Shown piece by piece: positions 36,606-47,031 of a stretch of 64,000 nt of DNA. Within the stretch, counting starts at the first letter, position 1. Each line of letters starts with the position of its first letter. The translations under genes and the position numbers were made by a program. Origin of the DNA: Thermosynechococcus sp. NK55a. GTDB lineage: Bacteria; Cyanobacteriota; Cyanobacteriia; Thermosynechococcales; Thermosynechococcaceae. The stretch is from contig NC_023033.1 of assembly GCF_000505665.1 (NCBI RefSeq), positions 1,283,713 through 1,347,712 of the forward strand. Reading direction: 5' to 3'. Below the pieces are notes generated by a model. The model saw only the letters and a program-made list of their open reading frames with translations, was not told the DNA's origin and made no database searches.

Positions 36606-37865
36606 TTAAGTCGTGTATTCAGCGTTAATTTTAATGTAATCGTAGCTGAGATCGCAGCCCCAAGCGACCCCTTGACCACTACCGCGGCCAATACTTACCT
36701 CAATCACCACAGGATGGTCAATGGATTGCTGACCACTGGCATCCCTACTGGCGGCGGCTTGCTGAACTAAATAGGCATGGGCAGCAGCGCGATCGAAAGG
36801 TAAAGGCTGACCTTGGCGCATCATGGCAATGCCCCCCAGGGAAATGGCCAGATTACTGGCATCAAAGGGCACCCCGGCATAACCCGCAGCGGCAGCAATG
36901 CGTCCCCAGTTGGGATCTCGGCCATAGATAGCCGACTTGACCAGCATTGAACTTGCAATGGTTCTGGCCACTTGACGGGCAGCGGTATCATCACTGGCAC
37001 CGCTCACTTGTACTTCAATGAGGCAAGTTGCCCCCTCCCCATCGCGGGCGATCGCCTTCGCTAAATGTACACAAACAGCCGTCAGCATTTCTTCAAGGCG
37101 GGTGGCGGCTGCTCCCGGCTCCGCGATCGCCGGAGTACGGGATTGTCCATTGGCCAAAGCAATTACACTGTCATTGGTACTGGTGTCGCCATCCACAGTA
37201 ATTTGATTGAAGGAGCGATCGCAGGCGCGCTGTAGCATCTCCTGCCACAGATGGGGAGACACGGCGGCATCACAAGTAATAAAGGCCAGCATCGTTGCCA
37301 TCTTCGGGTGAATCATTCCCGACCCCTTGGCCATCCCACCAATGCGAATGGTTTGCCCCTCCCACTCGGCTTCAAGAGCAATTTGCTTGGGTACTAAATC
37401 TGTTGTCATAATTGCCCGAGCAGCAGCCTCGCCACCACCATCACTCAAGTTTGCCGTCAGGGTTGGCAGCGCTTGGCGCATTTTTTCGAGGGGAATGGGT
37501 TGACCAATGACCCCAGTGGAGGCCACAAGCACCATCTCTGGACTGAGCCCCAAGGCCGTTGCCACCATATCCGCTTGGGCCAAAACCGCCTGCCAGCCCT
37601 GTTCTCCCGTGGCGGCATTGGCCTGACCCGAATTACACAAAATGGCCTGCGCCGTTCCCTTGGTTTGTAACCGCTGCCGACAGTAGCTGACGGGTGCGGC
37701 ACACATATGGTTTGTCGTAAATACCCCAGCGGCGATCGCTGGCACATCGGAAACAATCAATGCCAAATCCGGTGCTCCTGAAGCTTTGAGTCCTGCCGTT
37801 ATTCCCGCAGCTCGATACCCTTTGGCGGCAGTCACACCACCTGTAATTCGTTGCCAGTGGCTCAT
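36606..37865 (-). CDS. argJ: Bifunctional ornithine acetyltransferase / N-acetylglutamate synthase
   Basis: Arginine biosynthesis enzyme that recycles the acetyl group from N-acetylornithine to glutamate. 419 residues. The self-cleavage site is Ala190-Thr191 in HPKMATML (most homologues read HPNMATML), preceded by KGSGMI. Opening (ITAGLKASG), VFTTNHMCAAPV and the C-terminal DPNWGRI are all typical. It presumably matures into alpha and beta chains. The His-Pro-Lys variant is a mild oddity two residues before the cleavage site. Confidence 0.96.
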   Translation of the reverse strand: MSHWQRITGGVTAAKGYRAAGITAGLKASGAPDLALIVSDVPAIAAGVFTTNHMCAAPVSYCRQRLQTKGTAQAILCNSGQANAATGEQGWQAVLAQADMVATALGLSPEMVLVASTGVIGQPIPLEKMRQALPTLTANLSDGGGEAAARAIMTTDLVPKQIALEAEWEGQTIRIGGMAKGSGMIHPKMATMLAFITCDAAVSPHLWQEMLQRACDRSFNQITVDGDTSTNDSVIALANGQSRTPAIAEPGAAATRLEEMLTAVCVHLAKAIARDGEGATCLIEVQVSGASDDTAARQVARTIASSMLVKSAIYGRDPNWGRIAAAAGYAGVPFDASNLAISLGGIAMMRQGQPLPFDRAAAHAYLVQQAAASRDASGQQSIDHPVVIEVSIGRGSGQGVAWGCDLSYDYIKINAEYTT

Positions 37866-38040
37866 AGCGTCGTCAACAAGAGAATCGTTGCGATTATATC
37901 AGGGGTATTTCCCAAAACCGCAACTGTTAAGGTTTCTACAGCAGTCTAGGGAAAGATTACGACTCAAGGCGCAAAGTCGTTCGGGAATCGCTCCGGTTGC
38001 CGGCAAAATGCGGCGATTCAGCTAACTCAAGTTGTCGTTG

Positions 38041-38441
38041 TTATTTGCTCAGGTTCACTGTTGCTTTAAGGGGTCGATCCACCAGGTTCAAAAGCCAATA
38101 GGGGGGAATCTATGCCTCGGCATCGAGCACCAATTGCAAGGGGCGATCCTAAGATTATCAACAAGGGTAATATCTAGCCCAGGTTCACTGTGAACTGAAA
38201 TTACAACCAGTGGTTAACAGCGCAGGGTTGCCCTATCACCAAACATTGGCATTAAGACCGGCAGCAGTTGGGTAATCCAGGTTTCGGGGGCTATCTCCCA
38301 ACAGCCATCTTGATCAGTCCCCCCCGCACTGGTTCAATAGGGTCATCTTCCTCCCAAAGGCCTAGCTCAACAGTGATAGTCCTCAACGCTGATTTGCATT
38401 AACTCCGGAGATAGGGTTAATGTGCAGGTCATCGGGGTCAT
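38041..38441 (-). pseudogene. Relic of an unknown cyanobacterial gene downstream of ppc
   Basis: Hand translation of the minus strand shows protein-like pieces in shifting frames. From ATG 38441 comes MTCTLTLSPELMQISVEDYH, ending at a stop near 38367. A shifted frame gives ELGLWEEDDPIEPVRGG. After the C-run near 38319-38325 a third gives DGCWEIAPETWITQLLPVLM, which ends at 38214. Further on, a frame with an internal TAG ends IPPYWLLNLVDRPLKATVNL at 38041. The pieces read like one decayed gene, or two short ones. I recognise no family. The rest of the 595-bp gap (37866-38040) shows nothing but the presumed argJ promoter. Confidence 0.45.
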
Positions 38442-38460
38442 GATTCACCCTTGCCGTTGC

Positions 38461-41400
38461 TTAGCCCGTATTGCGCATCCCCGCTGCTATGCCATTGATG
38501 GTCAAGAGTGCCCCCCGGAGCAATTCACCCCGACCATAGCGGGAGCGCAAAATTGCCCCAGAGGTAGTTTGGCTATTGTGCTGGCGCAGCCGTTTCAAAA
38601 GAGATACTTGCAGGAACCCCAAAGGAACAATGGTGCGATTGCGCAGTTGCACTGATCGCTGAAGCGCCGGATCCCCATCGAGTAGCCGCTCATGGCCAGT
38701 AATCGTGAGCACTAATTCCGTGGTCAGGCGATGTTCCTGAGCAATCTGATCGTAGAGGCGGAAGAAGGCTTCACGGTTTTGGGGCTGGCTGAGTTCTTGG
38801 ACATAGTAGCGGGCAATCTCTAGATCGACCTTGGCAAGGGTCATCTCAACCTTAGAAATCACCATGCGGAAGAAAGGCCATTTGTAGTAGAAGTAGCGCA
38901 AGAGGGAAAGATGCTCAGCGGGTTTTTCCTCAAGGAATTCCTTTAGGGCAGTACCCACACCATACCAAGCCGGCAGCAGGAAACGGGTTTGCGTCCAACT
39001 AAAGACCCAAGGAATTGCCCGCAGGCTCTCAAGGGTTTTCTTGCCCCCCCGCCGTGTTGGCCGTGAGCTAATTTGCAGTTGGCTAATCTCTTGGATTGGG
39101 GTGACTTCGTTAAAGAATTCAATGAATTCTGGCTGCTCATAGATGAGATGGCGATAGCACTGGCGCGATCGCGTGGCCAACTCCTCCATAATCTCGTGCC
39201 AAGGCTCAATTTCATCAATACTACTGCGCAGCAAACTAGCTTGGATTACCGCTGTGGCCACTGTTTCGAGGTTAAAGAGCGCTAGTTCCGGCAACGAGTA
39301 TTTGGAAGCCAGTACCTCCCCTTGCTCAGTAATCTTGATTCGTCCCTTAATCGTTTGCGCTGGCTGCGCCAAAATCGCTGCATAGGCAGGTCCACCACCC
39401 CGACCCACTGAGCCACCCCGACCGTGGAAAATGCGCAGTTGGAAGCCAAAATTCTCAGCAATTTTCTGGAGCTGTTGCTGCGCCTTGTAAATTTCCCAGT
39501 TGCTACTGAGAAAGCCGGAATCCTTATTGCTGTCGGAATAGCCCAGCATGACCTCCTGCAGAAAGGGGGTACTGTTGCTTCCAAGATAGCTCCGGCAAAA
39601 GGGGAGAGAGAATAGTTGCGTCAGCACCGCCGGGGCGTGTTTGAGATCTTCGACCGTTTCAAACAGAGGAATGGCTTGCAGGGTACTAGCTCCAGTGGCT
39701 GGATCAAAGAGGCCTGCCTCCTTGGCAAAGAGGAGTACCTCCAACAGATCGCTGACCTCGTGGCTCATGCTGATGATGTAGGTATTGCACAAATCGGTGC
39801 CAAATTCCTGCTGGAGTTGCCGCACCATGCGGAATGTTTCAATGATTTCATTGGTGCGATCGCTAAAGGGGAGTTCCCCCGGAATCAAGGGGCGACGGGT
39901 CGAGAGTTCACTGAGGAGCCAGCGAGTGCGTTCGGTTTCTGAGAGTTCTGTATAGGGACAGGGGAGAATACCCAAATAGGCGGTAATTTCATTGAGGGCC
40001 TCAGCGTGACAGGTGCTTTCTTGGCGAATATCCAAGGCTGCCAAATTAAAGCCAAAGACCTGCACTTGGCAAATCAAGTCATCCAATTCGCGGCAGGCCA
40101 GTCCTGTTTCCTTGAGGTTACGCTGAATTAGCAGCAATTCTGCCAAGAATTCTTCACCGTGGCAGTAAAACTGCCCATTATTTAACTCTTCCGCCTCATG
40201 GCGGCGAATGCAGTAGGTTTGCAGCGCCCGGTTGCGATCGCGGGTATTTTGCAGCCGTTTGAGCACATAGGCCAGTTTCAGGCGGTAGGGTTCCTGCCGA
40301 TAGCGCACCGCATACTGGTCATAGATACTAGGGAGTTGCCGCTGATCCTGCTCAAGGGAATCTAGCAAATCCGGCAGCACATCGCACCAGTGCAGGGACA
40401 GGCTGAGCAAATTGATTAAGCGCTCAACGGACTTAATATATTCCTCAAGAACTAAGTTGCGCTGATAGCAGGCGGTTTGCCACGTTACTTCTGGTTTGAC
40501 ATAGGGATTGCCATCGCGATCGCCCCCCACCCAAGAACCAAAGCGGCAGAAATTGTGACGGGGGGGCTCAAGCGTGGGAAAGGTTTCATGCAATGACTGC
40601 TCCAGGCGCCGATAGAGCTTGGGAATGACAGCAAAAATTACCTCCTTGAAGTAGTGGAGGGTGTATTCCACCTCATCAAGCACTTCCGGCTTAAATTGGT
40701 GCAACTCATCCGTGCGCCACCAGAGGCGAATTTCCTCCATCAGTTGTGCCCGTAGAGTTTGGGCATTCCAATCCGTCAGGTGTGCAGAAGCCCCCTCTAG
40801 CACATCCAGTTGCTCGAGTAATCGGGCAACCCGCCGCTGCTTATCACGAATTGTTTGCCGTACAATCTCCGTCGGGTGAGCAGTAAAAACCAGCTTAATG
40901 TCCAGTTGATCCAAAAGCTTTTGAATATGGCGCGGCGGCACATTCAGCATCTGCAGCCGAGGAAAGAGCCAAGCAAAGGAACCATACTGCTGAGTAGCGG
41001 GAATGGCTTCGTAGAGACTATGCTCTAGGCGTTCACTCGGCCCACTGCGCACAGCCGTTGCGTTGGCAGCATTATGAGGCAGCGGAAAACCTTCACCACT
41101 GACACCGGAAATCGGTTCACTCATGACGCTGCGGCGCCGCAATCTCTCTTGGGCAGCGCGTTCGCGGTTGTATTGTTGTTCGTAGTGCTGCTCAACGATG
41201 TTAATAATTTGAAAGTAGAGGTTAAAAGCACGGGCCGCTCTAATGGCTTGATTGAGTTCGAGGGATTCAATGACCTTGAGCAGTTCCCCTTCTGGGGCAT
41301 GGAGCACATGACCTTCTGGCGAAGAGAGAGCACCTAAGCGCCGCAATAGATCAACCAATTCTTGACCCGATTCTGCCGCCAAGACATCGACCAAGACCTC

Positions 41401-41496
41401 TTCCACCAGTCGCAACCGTTCCTGTAGGGTACGGGCTGCTAAACTTTCACTTTCAATTAAGCGATCGCGATTGGTCGCATCGAGGACTGATGTCAT
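38461..41496 (-). CDS. ppc: Phosphoenolpyruvate carboxylase
   Basis: Fixes bicarbonate onto phosphoenolpyruvate to give oxaloacetate, the anaplerotic carbon entry. 1011 residues from ATG 41496 ([13 protein letters not shown]), the length I recall for Thermosynechococcus enzymes; the upstream in-frame TTG-type start is not needed. Catalytic His lies in [13 protein letters not shown], and [12 protein letters not shown] and the C-terminal [14 protein letters not shown] and GMRNTG are typical. The close match to remembered Thermosynechococcus PEPC is the strongest genus marker in the window. Confidence 0.97.
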   Translation of the reverse strand: MTSVLDATNRDRLIESESLAARTLQERLRLVEEVLVDVLAAESGQELVDLLRRLGALSSPEGHVLHAPEGELLKVIESLELNQAIRAARAFNLYFQIINIVEQHYEQQYNRERAAQERLRRRSVMSEPISGVSGEGFPLPHNAANATAVRSGPSERLEHSLYEAIPATQQYGSFAWLFPRLQMLNVPPRHIQKLLDQLDIKLVFTAHPTEIVRQTIRDKQRRVARLLEQLDVLEGASAHLTDWNAQTLRAQLMEEIRLWWRTDELHQFKPEVLDEVEYTLHYFKEVIFAVIPKLYRRLEQSLHETFPTLEPPRHNFCRFGSWVGGDRDGNPYVKPEVTWQTACYQRNLVLEEYIKSVERLINLLSLSLHWCDVLPDLLDSLEQDQRQLPSIYDQYAVRYRQEPYRLKLAYVLKRLQNTRDRNRALQTYCIRRHEAEELNNGQFYCHGEEFLAELLLIQRNLKETGLACRELDDLICQVQVFGFNLAALDIRQESTCHAEALNEITAYLGILPCPYTELSETERTRWLLSELSTRRPLIPGELPFSDRTNEIIETFRMVRQLQQEFGTDLCNTYIISMSHEVSDLLEVLLFAKEAGLFDPATGASTLQAIPLFETVEDLKHAPAVLTQLFSLPFCRSYLGSNSTPFLQEVMLGYSDSNKDSGFLSSNWEIYKAQQQLQKIAENFGFQLRIFHGRGGSVGRGGGPAYAAILAQPAQTIKGRIKITEQGEVLASKYSLPELALFNLETVATAVIQASLLRSSIDEIEPWHEIMEELATRSRQCYRHLIYEQPEFIEFFNEVTPIQEISQLQISSRPTRRGGKKTLESLRAIPWVFSWTQTRFLLPAWYGVGTALKEFLEEKPAEHLSLLRYFYYKWPFFRMVISKVEMTLAKVDLEIARYYVQELSQPQNREAFFRLYDQIAQEHRLTTELVLTITGHERLLDGDPALQRSVQLRNRTIVPLGFLQVSLLKRLRQHNSQTTSGAILRSRYGRGELLRGALLTINGIAAGMRNTG

Positions 41497-41598
41497 ATTT
41501 ACCCCAGTCTGCAAACATAATACTCCCTACTTTACCCAATCCTGAACCAGGGCGGCACAACAATTGATAACAGGCCTACTAAGGATTTGTTAACAGTT

Positions 41599-43098
41599 CT
41601 AAGCGTTTTTGCTGCTGAGAATCAGTTCTAGGTGTTGCAGGCGATCGCGAACGCCATAATTCACCAAAGTAAGGCTTTGCAGACGTTCTAACCAGCCGGC
41701 GGTAATGCCATTGAGGTACTGAAGTAAGGGCCAACGCTGGCTCAAGGGGGCAAATAGCTGCGGCCAGCGGGCATAGACCAGCCCATGAATCCCTTGTCGC
41801 TGTCGCAACAGGTGCTCTGGCAACCAAGAGAGTTTTTTACTTTGATGCTGGGAAAATACCGATAGGGAAGATGCCAGTATTAGGCGATCGCCCCGTTGCC
41901 CATAGGCGGCGGCCACATCAGAGACCAAGCCTGTCCTTGTCTGCGGGTCAAGCATCAATTTTACCCAAGCGGTTACGGGTTCTTTATCCAAGACTAAGCG
42001 ATTGACCTCATAGCCATTGGCACGGGCAAGATCATCCAACTGGTGCAGCAGCGTCGCCGTTTCTGGGGTATGGGTCGTCTGCCACAACCATTGCCAGTGT
42101 TTATCGGCTAGATACCAAAGGGCAAGGCAAAAGCGATCGCTGGCCAAGGGAAAAATCTGGCTAGTCAAGTCCACCGGTATATCCGCCGTCAAATCCTGTA
42201 GCAGTGGGCTGACAATATCATCCCCTTGGGGAGTTTTGCCAAAGCGGTAATCGGCCAAAGCGGCAGTGAGTTGGCTATAGCCCTCTGGCAAGTGAGCACC
42301 CGCCACCACTACCGTGGGAATCGGTTCTGGGAAACAGAGGGACTCAAGGTCGAAGGGATCAGAGGCCAGTGTTACATCACTGGTGCGGTGCAGCAGCATT
42401 TGCAGATGTAGCTCGTTGCCTTGTGCCTTTGCGGCTAAAAGCAGGCGATCGTAGGTGGGTGCCAGTTGGCGCCCCTCAGAACTCAAAGATTGCAGGTTGA
42501 CATAGTAGAGGGCTGTAGGTTCAGCCTCTAATTGGGGCCGCGCCACTTGATAAAAAGTCAATCCCGCAAGATGACCATCCGCGGTTACCGCTGCCCCTAA
42601 GCTAGCGGTCATAGTCTCCACATCCGAAGCAAGGAGCAGGCGATCGCCGAGACGGGCTGTCACCAAGTCCTTGCCCACCTGCAGGGGGATATTTTGATAG
42701 ACTTGCACCTCAAAGGGATGCCCCTGCCAGTAGGTCTCCCAAAAAGCCGTTGCTGCTCCTAGGCGCTTCAAGGGCAAAATCCACAACTGCCGCGGGGATG
42801 AACACACTTCGGGGCAGGGGAACTGGGCAAGCGTCACCCCCTCCCCCACCCAATCATTGATTTCAGACCAGGACAAGCCCCAATGAGCAAGTTGGGATGT
42901 CCAAAAACGCGCCGCCCAAAAATGTAGGGGATCGCTACTGGGAGGTTGATTGAGCTTGAGGACACTCTGGGCTTGGCGCGGGACAAAGATCAGGTCATCG
43001 CTATCGGCAGCAAAAGCTGGCTGGCCACACATTAGAAACAACCAGCAGAGGATAAAGACCAAAAGGGATGACCATAGCGATCGCTGGTGCAGTTGCAT
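41599..43098 (-). CDS. DUF3352-like exported protein
   Basis: A 499-residue protein that resembles the cyanobacterial DUF3352 family (long beta/alpha protein with repeated LGDRLLLASD-type strands). The N-terminus has a signal peptide (LWSSLLVFILCWLFLMC...AFAADSDD) with a likely cut after AFA. I use ATG 43098; a TTG four codons upstream is the alternative. No catalytic motif is recognised. It starts 27 nt after the prk stop on the same strand, so it may be cotranscribed with prk. Confidence 0.75.
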   Translation of the reverse strand: MQLHQRSLWSSLLVFILCWLFLMCGQPAFAADSDDLIFVPRQAQSVLKLNQPPSSDPLHFWAARFWTSQLAHWGLSWSEINDWVGEGVTLAQFPCPEVCSSPRQLWILPLKRLGAATAFWETYWQGHPFEVQVYQNIPLQVGKDLVTARLGDRLLLASDVETMTASLGAAVTADGHLAGLTFYQVARPQLEAEPTALYYVNLQSLSSEGRQLAPTYDRLLLAAKAQGNELHLQMLLHRTSDVTLASDPFDLESLCFPEPIPTVVVAGAHLPEGYSQLTAALADYRFGKTPQGDDIVSPLLQDLTADIPVDLTSQIFPLASDRFCLALWYLADKHWQWLWQTTHTPETATLLHQLDDLARANGYEVNRLVLDKEPVTAWVKLMLDPQTRTGLVSDVAAAYGQRGDRLILASSLSVFSQHQSKKLSWLPEHLLRQRQGIHGLVYARWPQLFAPLSQRWPLLQYLNGITAGWLERLQSLTLVNYGVRDRLQHLELILSSKNA

Positions 43099-43124
43099 CA
43101 GTGCCCTCAATGTGGCAGGCCCAA

Positions 43125-44129
43125 TTAGCGATTGGTGACAGTGGCCGCGTCCCGCGCGGTCAAGCGCTCATAGGTAGCCCGCATTTTCAGGCCCGTTAGC
43201 ACTTGGAATAGACCCGACCCATTATCGGAACCCGGATAGTCACGGTGCTTTAGCAGTAGTTCCGTCACTTCGCCGTAGTGCTTGGTGGAAGTATTACTCA
43301 GGTGGCTTTCAATGTAGATGAGTTCATCGAGTTTTTCAAAGCGACCGTCCACTTCTAAGACCGAAACGGGGTGACCATAGTATTCATCAGGTCCGTAGCT
43401 GAGGCGGATGCCCGGATAGGAGCAGGTGAGCTTACGACCGCAGGGAATCCAAGTAATCGTTGAACCTTCATCAAAGAGATAAACGGGCTCAAAGCCGGGG
43501 ATGCCTTCCCGTTGCAGCATCCGTACCCGCAGGATATTGCCGACTTTTTCCTCTTTGACTAACTGGGTCGGTAGAATTTGCAAAACCACGTCAGCGTACT
43601 GCTTTTGGGGATCGATATAGGCCATGAAGTCAGGGCGACGGGCGTTGATGGAGGCAATCACGTCTTCATAGCTATGGCCCCGCTCAGCCATGTCGCGCTT
43701 GATCTTCCAAGCAATTTTTACATCGTCACTGATGTCGAGATAAACACTGAAGTCAATGAGCGATCGCACCCGTTCATCATAGAGGGGATGCAGGCCTTCA
43801 ATCACAATCACGTGGTTGGGATCCACCTTCTCCGGCGGATCAATCGTCCCCGTTTCGTGGTTGTAGATGGGTTTCATGATTGATTCGCCATTTTTGAGAG
43901 CCTTGATCTGCTCATACATCAGATCAAAGTTGTTGGCGCGGGGATCAAGCGCCGTAATCCCCATTTCTTTCCGCTGCTTGCGATCCAGACTGTGATAGTC
44001 ATCCAAACAAATCACAGTCATAAAATCTTCGCCAAACAGATCGGCCAGTCGGCGCAAAAACGTTGATTTACCACAGCCGGAGTCTCCAGCAACGCCGATG
44101 AGAACCACACGGTCTGGCTTACTGCTCAT
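43125..44129 (-). CDS. prk: Phosphoribulokinase
   Basis: Calvin-cycle enzyme that phosphorylates ribulose 5-phosphate. 334 residues. The P-loop is GDSGCGKST (15-23) and the cyanobacterial regulatory cysteines are Cys19 and Cys41, which let thioredoxin and CP12 switch the enzyme in light and dark. DPNHVIVIEGLHPLYDERVR is the Walker B region. The divergent rpmF lies 211 nt away with the promoters between. Confidence 0.97.
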   Translation of the reverse strand: MSSKPDRVVLIGVAGDSGCGKSTFLRRLADLFGEDFMTVICLDDYHSLDRKQRKEMGITALDPRANNFDLMYEQIKALKNGESIMKPIYNHETGTIDPPEKVDPNHVIVIEGLHPLYDERVRSLIDFSVYLDISDDVKIAWKIKRDMAERGHSYEDVIASINARRPDFMAYIDPQKQYADVVLQILPTQLVKEEKVGNILRVRMLQREGIPGFEPVYLFDEGSTITWIPCGRKLTCSYPGIRLSYGPDEYYGHPVSVLEVDGRFEKLDELIYIESHLSNTSTKHYGEVTELLLKHRDYPGSDNGSGLFQVLTGLKMRATYERLTARDAATVTNR

Positions 44130-44340
44130 AGCTGACGATTCCCTTTGCTCGTAGAAGTGGACATCCCCTCATGGGGTGGTTCAGTATACCCTTAACTGAT
44201 ATTACAAGGGTGGTGTCCCTCTGGGATAGTTTTTTGTGCAAAAAGAGGAACCTTCTGGTCCACAGGGGGGATGGGTGGTTGTTCTCGGGAAGAGTTTGGG
44301 ATAAAGTAGTAGATTGCGAAAGTTCATCCTAGGGATCACC

Positions 44341-44523
44341 ATGGCCTGCCCCAAAAAGAAAACCTCAAAGTCCAAGCGCAGTATGCGCCGTGCTGTCTGG
44401 AAGCGCCAAGCTGCCCTTCAAGCACAACGTGCCCTCTCGATTGGTAAGTCTATTTTGACTGAACGTGCCCAAGGCTTCTACTTCCCTGAAGCCGAAGAAG
44501 AGAACGAAGACGAGCAGGAGTAA
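44341..44523 (+). CDS. rpmF: 50S ribosomal protein L32
   Basis: A 60-residue basic ribosomal protein: [20 protein letters not shown] is the cyanobacterial L32 opening, and the C-terminus is acidic ([11 protein letters not shown]). No zinc Cys pair is present beyond Cys3, so it is the zinc-free form. The ATG at 44341 fits; an in-frame start nine codons upstream does not match the family. The hli gene follows after 2 nt, an operon seen in other cyanobacteria as I recall. Confidence 0.95.
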   Translation: MACPKKKTSKSKRSMRRAVWKRQAALQAQRALSIGKSILTERAQGFYFPEAEEENEDEQE

Positions 44524-44525
44524 TC

Positions 44526-44699
44526 ATGGCCACCCCTACAGAGCCGAGCCGCACCCCCAAACTGGAAACCCCAAAGTACGGCTTTAATACCTTTGCTGAG
44601 CGGATTAATGGCCGTGCAGCGATGGTGGGTCTGGTGGCTCTTTTGTTGTGGGAATATTGGACAGGAGAGGGCTTGCTCCACTGGTTGGGCTGGCTCTAG
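44526..44699 (+). CDS. hli: High-light-inducible protein (HliP/Scp), single-helix LHC-like
   Basis: A 57-residue thylakoid protein: a hydrophilic N-terminus (MATPTEPSRTPKLETPKYGF) leads to one membrane helix with the chlorophyll-binding signature AERINGRAAM at 25-34. These proteins bind chlorophyll and carotenoid and protect photosystem II and chlorophyll synthesis under stress. It starts 2 nt after the rpmF stop, so it is cotranscribed with a ribosomal gene. The helix ends LLHWLGWL. Which Hli paralogue it is cannot be told from the sequence alone. Confidence 0.9.
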   Translation: MATPTEPSRTPKLETPKYGFNTFAERINGRAAMVGLVALLLWEYWTGEGLLHWLGWL

Positions 44700-44723
44700 G
44701 GGACGCCTTTAGCACTGTGTTGC

Positions 44724-45506
44724 ATGATTCCCTACAACCTCAGTGACCCCCGCCTCTTTGGCATTATGGTTGGGGTAATGTTTTTGATGGTCGTCAGCCG
44801 CCTATTGCTAGTGGCTGGCTTTTTTTCGCTGGTATATGTCGTGGCTTGCTGGACGCCCCTGAGGAAACGACGGATAAATTTGCGGCCTTACAAGCGGGGG
44901 CAGTTTTGGCACGAGTTTGGCTGGTCATTGCTGACAGCGGCTATTTTTGCCCTGGCGGGGGCGATCGCCGCAGTGATGTGGCAGCGGGGCTGGACAGCGG
45001 TTTATCTGGAGTTAAATTCCCTTTGGGACTATATTTACTTTCCCTTGAGCATTGGCCTTGTGCTACTGCTCCACGAAACCTATTACTATTGGCTCCATCG
45101 CTGGATGCACCAACCGAAAATTTATCGCCGTGTCCATCGGGTGCATCACCATAGCATTGTTGCCTCGCCCTGGACTGCCTTTTCATTTCATCCCTGGGAG
45201 GCCTGCTTACAGGCGATTTTTCTGCCGCTGATTATTGTGCTTGTGCCACTGCACCCCTACGCTATCGTGATCCAGCTGAGCCTGATGACGGTCTCCAGTG
45301 TGATTAATCATCTAAACTTAGAGATCTATCCCCGTGGCTTTGCCGAACATTGGTTGGGGCAGTGGTTGATTGGAGCCACCCACCACAGTTTGCACCACTG
45401 TCAATTTCGCTGTAACTATGGCCTCTATTTCACCTTCTGGGATCGGTGGTTGGGGACGGAGAGTCGTGATTACCTGCCCCTGTTTCGCGATCGCACCCAA
45501 GGCTGA
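44724..45506 (+). CDS. Sterol desaturase / fatty acid hydroxylase-family membrane enzyme
   Basis: A 260-residue di-iron membrane oxygenase. Histidine motifs are HETYYYWLHRWMH, HRVHHHS and THHSLHHCQF, with a further NHLNLEI between. Four or more membrane segments flank them. The family includes sterol C5-desaturases and hydroxylases; in a cyanobacterium the substrate is more likely a lipid or carotenoid. It lies 24 nt after hli on the same strand. Substrate cannot be assigned. Confidence 0.9.
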   Translation: MIPYNLSDPRLFGIMVGVMFLMVVSRLLLVAGFFSLVYVVACWTPLRKRRINLRPYKRGQFWHEFGWSLLTAAIFALAGAIAAVMWQRGWTAVYLELNSLWDYIYFPLSIGLVLLLHETYYYWLHRWMHQPKIYRRVHRVHHHSIVASPWTAFSFHPWEACLQAIFLPLIIVLVPLHPYAIVIQLSLMTVSSVINHLNLEIYPRGFAEHWLGQWLIGATHHSLHHCQFRCNYGLYFTFWDRWLGTESRDYLPLFRDRTQG

Positions 45507-45577
45507 ACTCAGGATGAATTCTGCATAGGCCCATTGGTGAAGGCGTAGGACAGTCTGTCTGGTTCAGTGGCAGTGAG

Positions 45578-46390
45578 ATGGTCAAGGCACTTTCCTTTCC
45601 CAGGATGGCGGAGCGACAACATCCGCTGATCCAACCGTTACTCACCCTTTCCGATGCGGAGTTGATCAGGGCCTTTCAGGATCAGCGCGATCGCGGCTGC
45701 TACTTCGTGGCTCTCTACTGTCGCTACGGCCCCCTTGTATATAGTGTTCTGCAACACCACGGGCGATCGCCTGTACAGGTGGACTATCTTTTTGCCAAGG
45801 TGTGGCATGGCTTATTTTTTAGCCTTGACCTTGTGGAATTTACCCCTGAGGGCGTGAAAGTGGGGGATGAGGAAGCTCGCTCCCTGCGCAATTGGATTGT
45901 CAACCGCACCGCCGCCCTCATTCAAGAGGAACTTCCCGGCATTGAGCACATTACCTATGTCCTTCGGGATGCACCAGTGCCCCTTTGGTGCTATTTGGAA
46001 GCCAGCCTTGCCTACCTGAGTCCCCTGAGCCGCCTAGTGCTGGTGACAACCCAAACCTTTCACTGGAACCTTGAGCGCCTGCGCGCTTACCTAGAAGTTC
46101 AAGGGGAAACCTACAGCCTTGAGGAACTCAACCAGCATTTAGAGGAAGGCTTAGCACGCATCGTGGAGTATCTGCCAGCGGATATCCGCCAAATTTACTT
46201 AATGCCCGATCGGAAGTCGGAGGAACCCTCCACTGCTCAACCAACTCTTGAAGAACTCTTTCCCAATAGCGTTGAGGAGGTGGGTGCCCCTCTCGATAGC
46301 TCCGCCGCAGCAAGAGTCGGCGAGGCGACTGAGACGACGGGCAGTATTGATAACCTACTGGCAGAGTGGGAGCGGATTCTCTCCGGTTGA
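45578..46390 (+). CDS. Sigma-70-like cyanobacterial protein
   Basis: A 270-residue cytoplasmic protein. The segment LTLSDAELIRAFQDQRDRG...ALYCRYGPLVYSVLQHHGRS (about 23-65) resembles sigma factor region 2, and a second helical domain follows (SLAYLSPLSRLVLVTTQTFHWNLERLRAYLEVQG). A recognisable region 4 helix-turn-helix is not evident; the last 70 residues are acidic and look disordered. It may be a sigma-like regulator rather than a true sigma factor. Start may be ATG 45578 or the ATG at 45605 (MAERQHPLIQ), which fits relatives I recall. Confidence 0.7.
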   Translation: MVKALSFPRMAERQHPLIQPLLTLSDAELIRAFQDQRDRGCYFVALYCRYGPLVYSVLQHHGRSPVQVDYLFAKVWHGLFFSLDLVEFTPEGVKVGDEEARSLRNWIVNRTAALIQEELPGIEHITYVLRDAPVPLWCYLEASLAYLSPLSRLVLVTTQTFHWNLERLRAYLEVQGETYSLEELNQHLEEGLARIVEYLPADIRQIYLMPDRKSEEPSTAQPTLEELFPNSVEEVGAPLDSSAAARVGEATETTGSIDNLLAEWERILSG

Positions 46391-46512
46391 CATGATTATT
46401 TTCTTATTATTTTCTTAAAGGAATCTAATAAGGCTTTGGGCTAACCCCAAGACCTTACCTGATATGCTAGACTCAATTTATTGAGAAAAATTTCTAACAA
46501 GGTCTTACTTCT

Positions 46513-47031
46513 ATGGGTCTGGGTGTCGTTGATTTGCCGACATTTTGCCTTGAGGGCACGGTTGAAGAGATCTTTTACAAGAAGGGACTGCCCAAGGTCG
46601 TGATTTTGAAAACCCTCACGGGAACAGTCTGGATCAAGCTGGAAAAATCGCTACGACGCGAATTAGCACAACTCCCCAAGGTGGGCGATCGCCTGCGGCT
46701 AGAAGGCACGGTCAAGGATAAGTACGATGGCTGGGTCAAGCAATACCAGGCAGACCATTTAGAATTTTTAGCAACGGCTCAAGCCACAGTGGCAAGGGGT
46801 TCTCAGCCCTGTAGGGTGCTCATTTGTCAAAAATCCGCCTGCTGTCGCCGGGGCGCCAAGGAACTCTGGCAAGAACTAGAGGCCCAACAGCTCCCCATTA
46901 CCCTGAAAGCGACAGGCTGTATGGGGGAATGCAAACGGGGACCAGCGGTGGTTGTCCTGCCCCACAAAAAGCGGCTCACCCGTGCCAATGCCCAACAGAT
47001 TCGCGAGCTAGTTTGCTCGAGTGAGGCTTAG
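46513..47031 (+). CDS. Thioredoxin-like [2Fe-2S] ferredoxin-domain protein
   Basis: A 172-residue protein. The N-terminal 90 residues (EGTVEEIFYKKGLPKVVIL, VGDRLRLEGTVKDKYDG) form a beta-barrel-like module of unknown role. The C-terminal domain has the thioredoxin-like ferredoxin cysteines: Cys105, Cys110 or 111, Cys136 and Cys140 (GCMGECKRGP), as in NuoE and HoxE-type domains. It probably carries a [2Fe-2S] cluster and passes electrons; the partner is unknown. A -10-like TATGCT lies about 50 nt upstream. The 3' end overlaps the convergent P1B ATPase by 24 nt. Confidence 0.85.
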   Translation: MGLGVVDLPTFCLEGTVEEIFYKKGLPKVVILKTLTGTVWIKLEKSLRRELAQLPKVGDRLRLEGTVKDKYDGWVKQYQADHLEFLATAQATVARGSQPCRVLICQKSACCRRGAKELWQELEAQQLPITLKATGCMGECKRGPAVVVLPHKKRLTRANAQQIRELVCSSEA

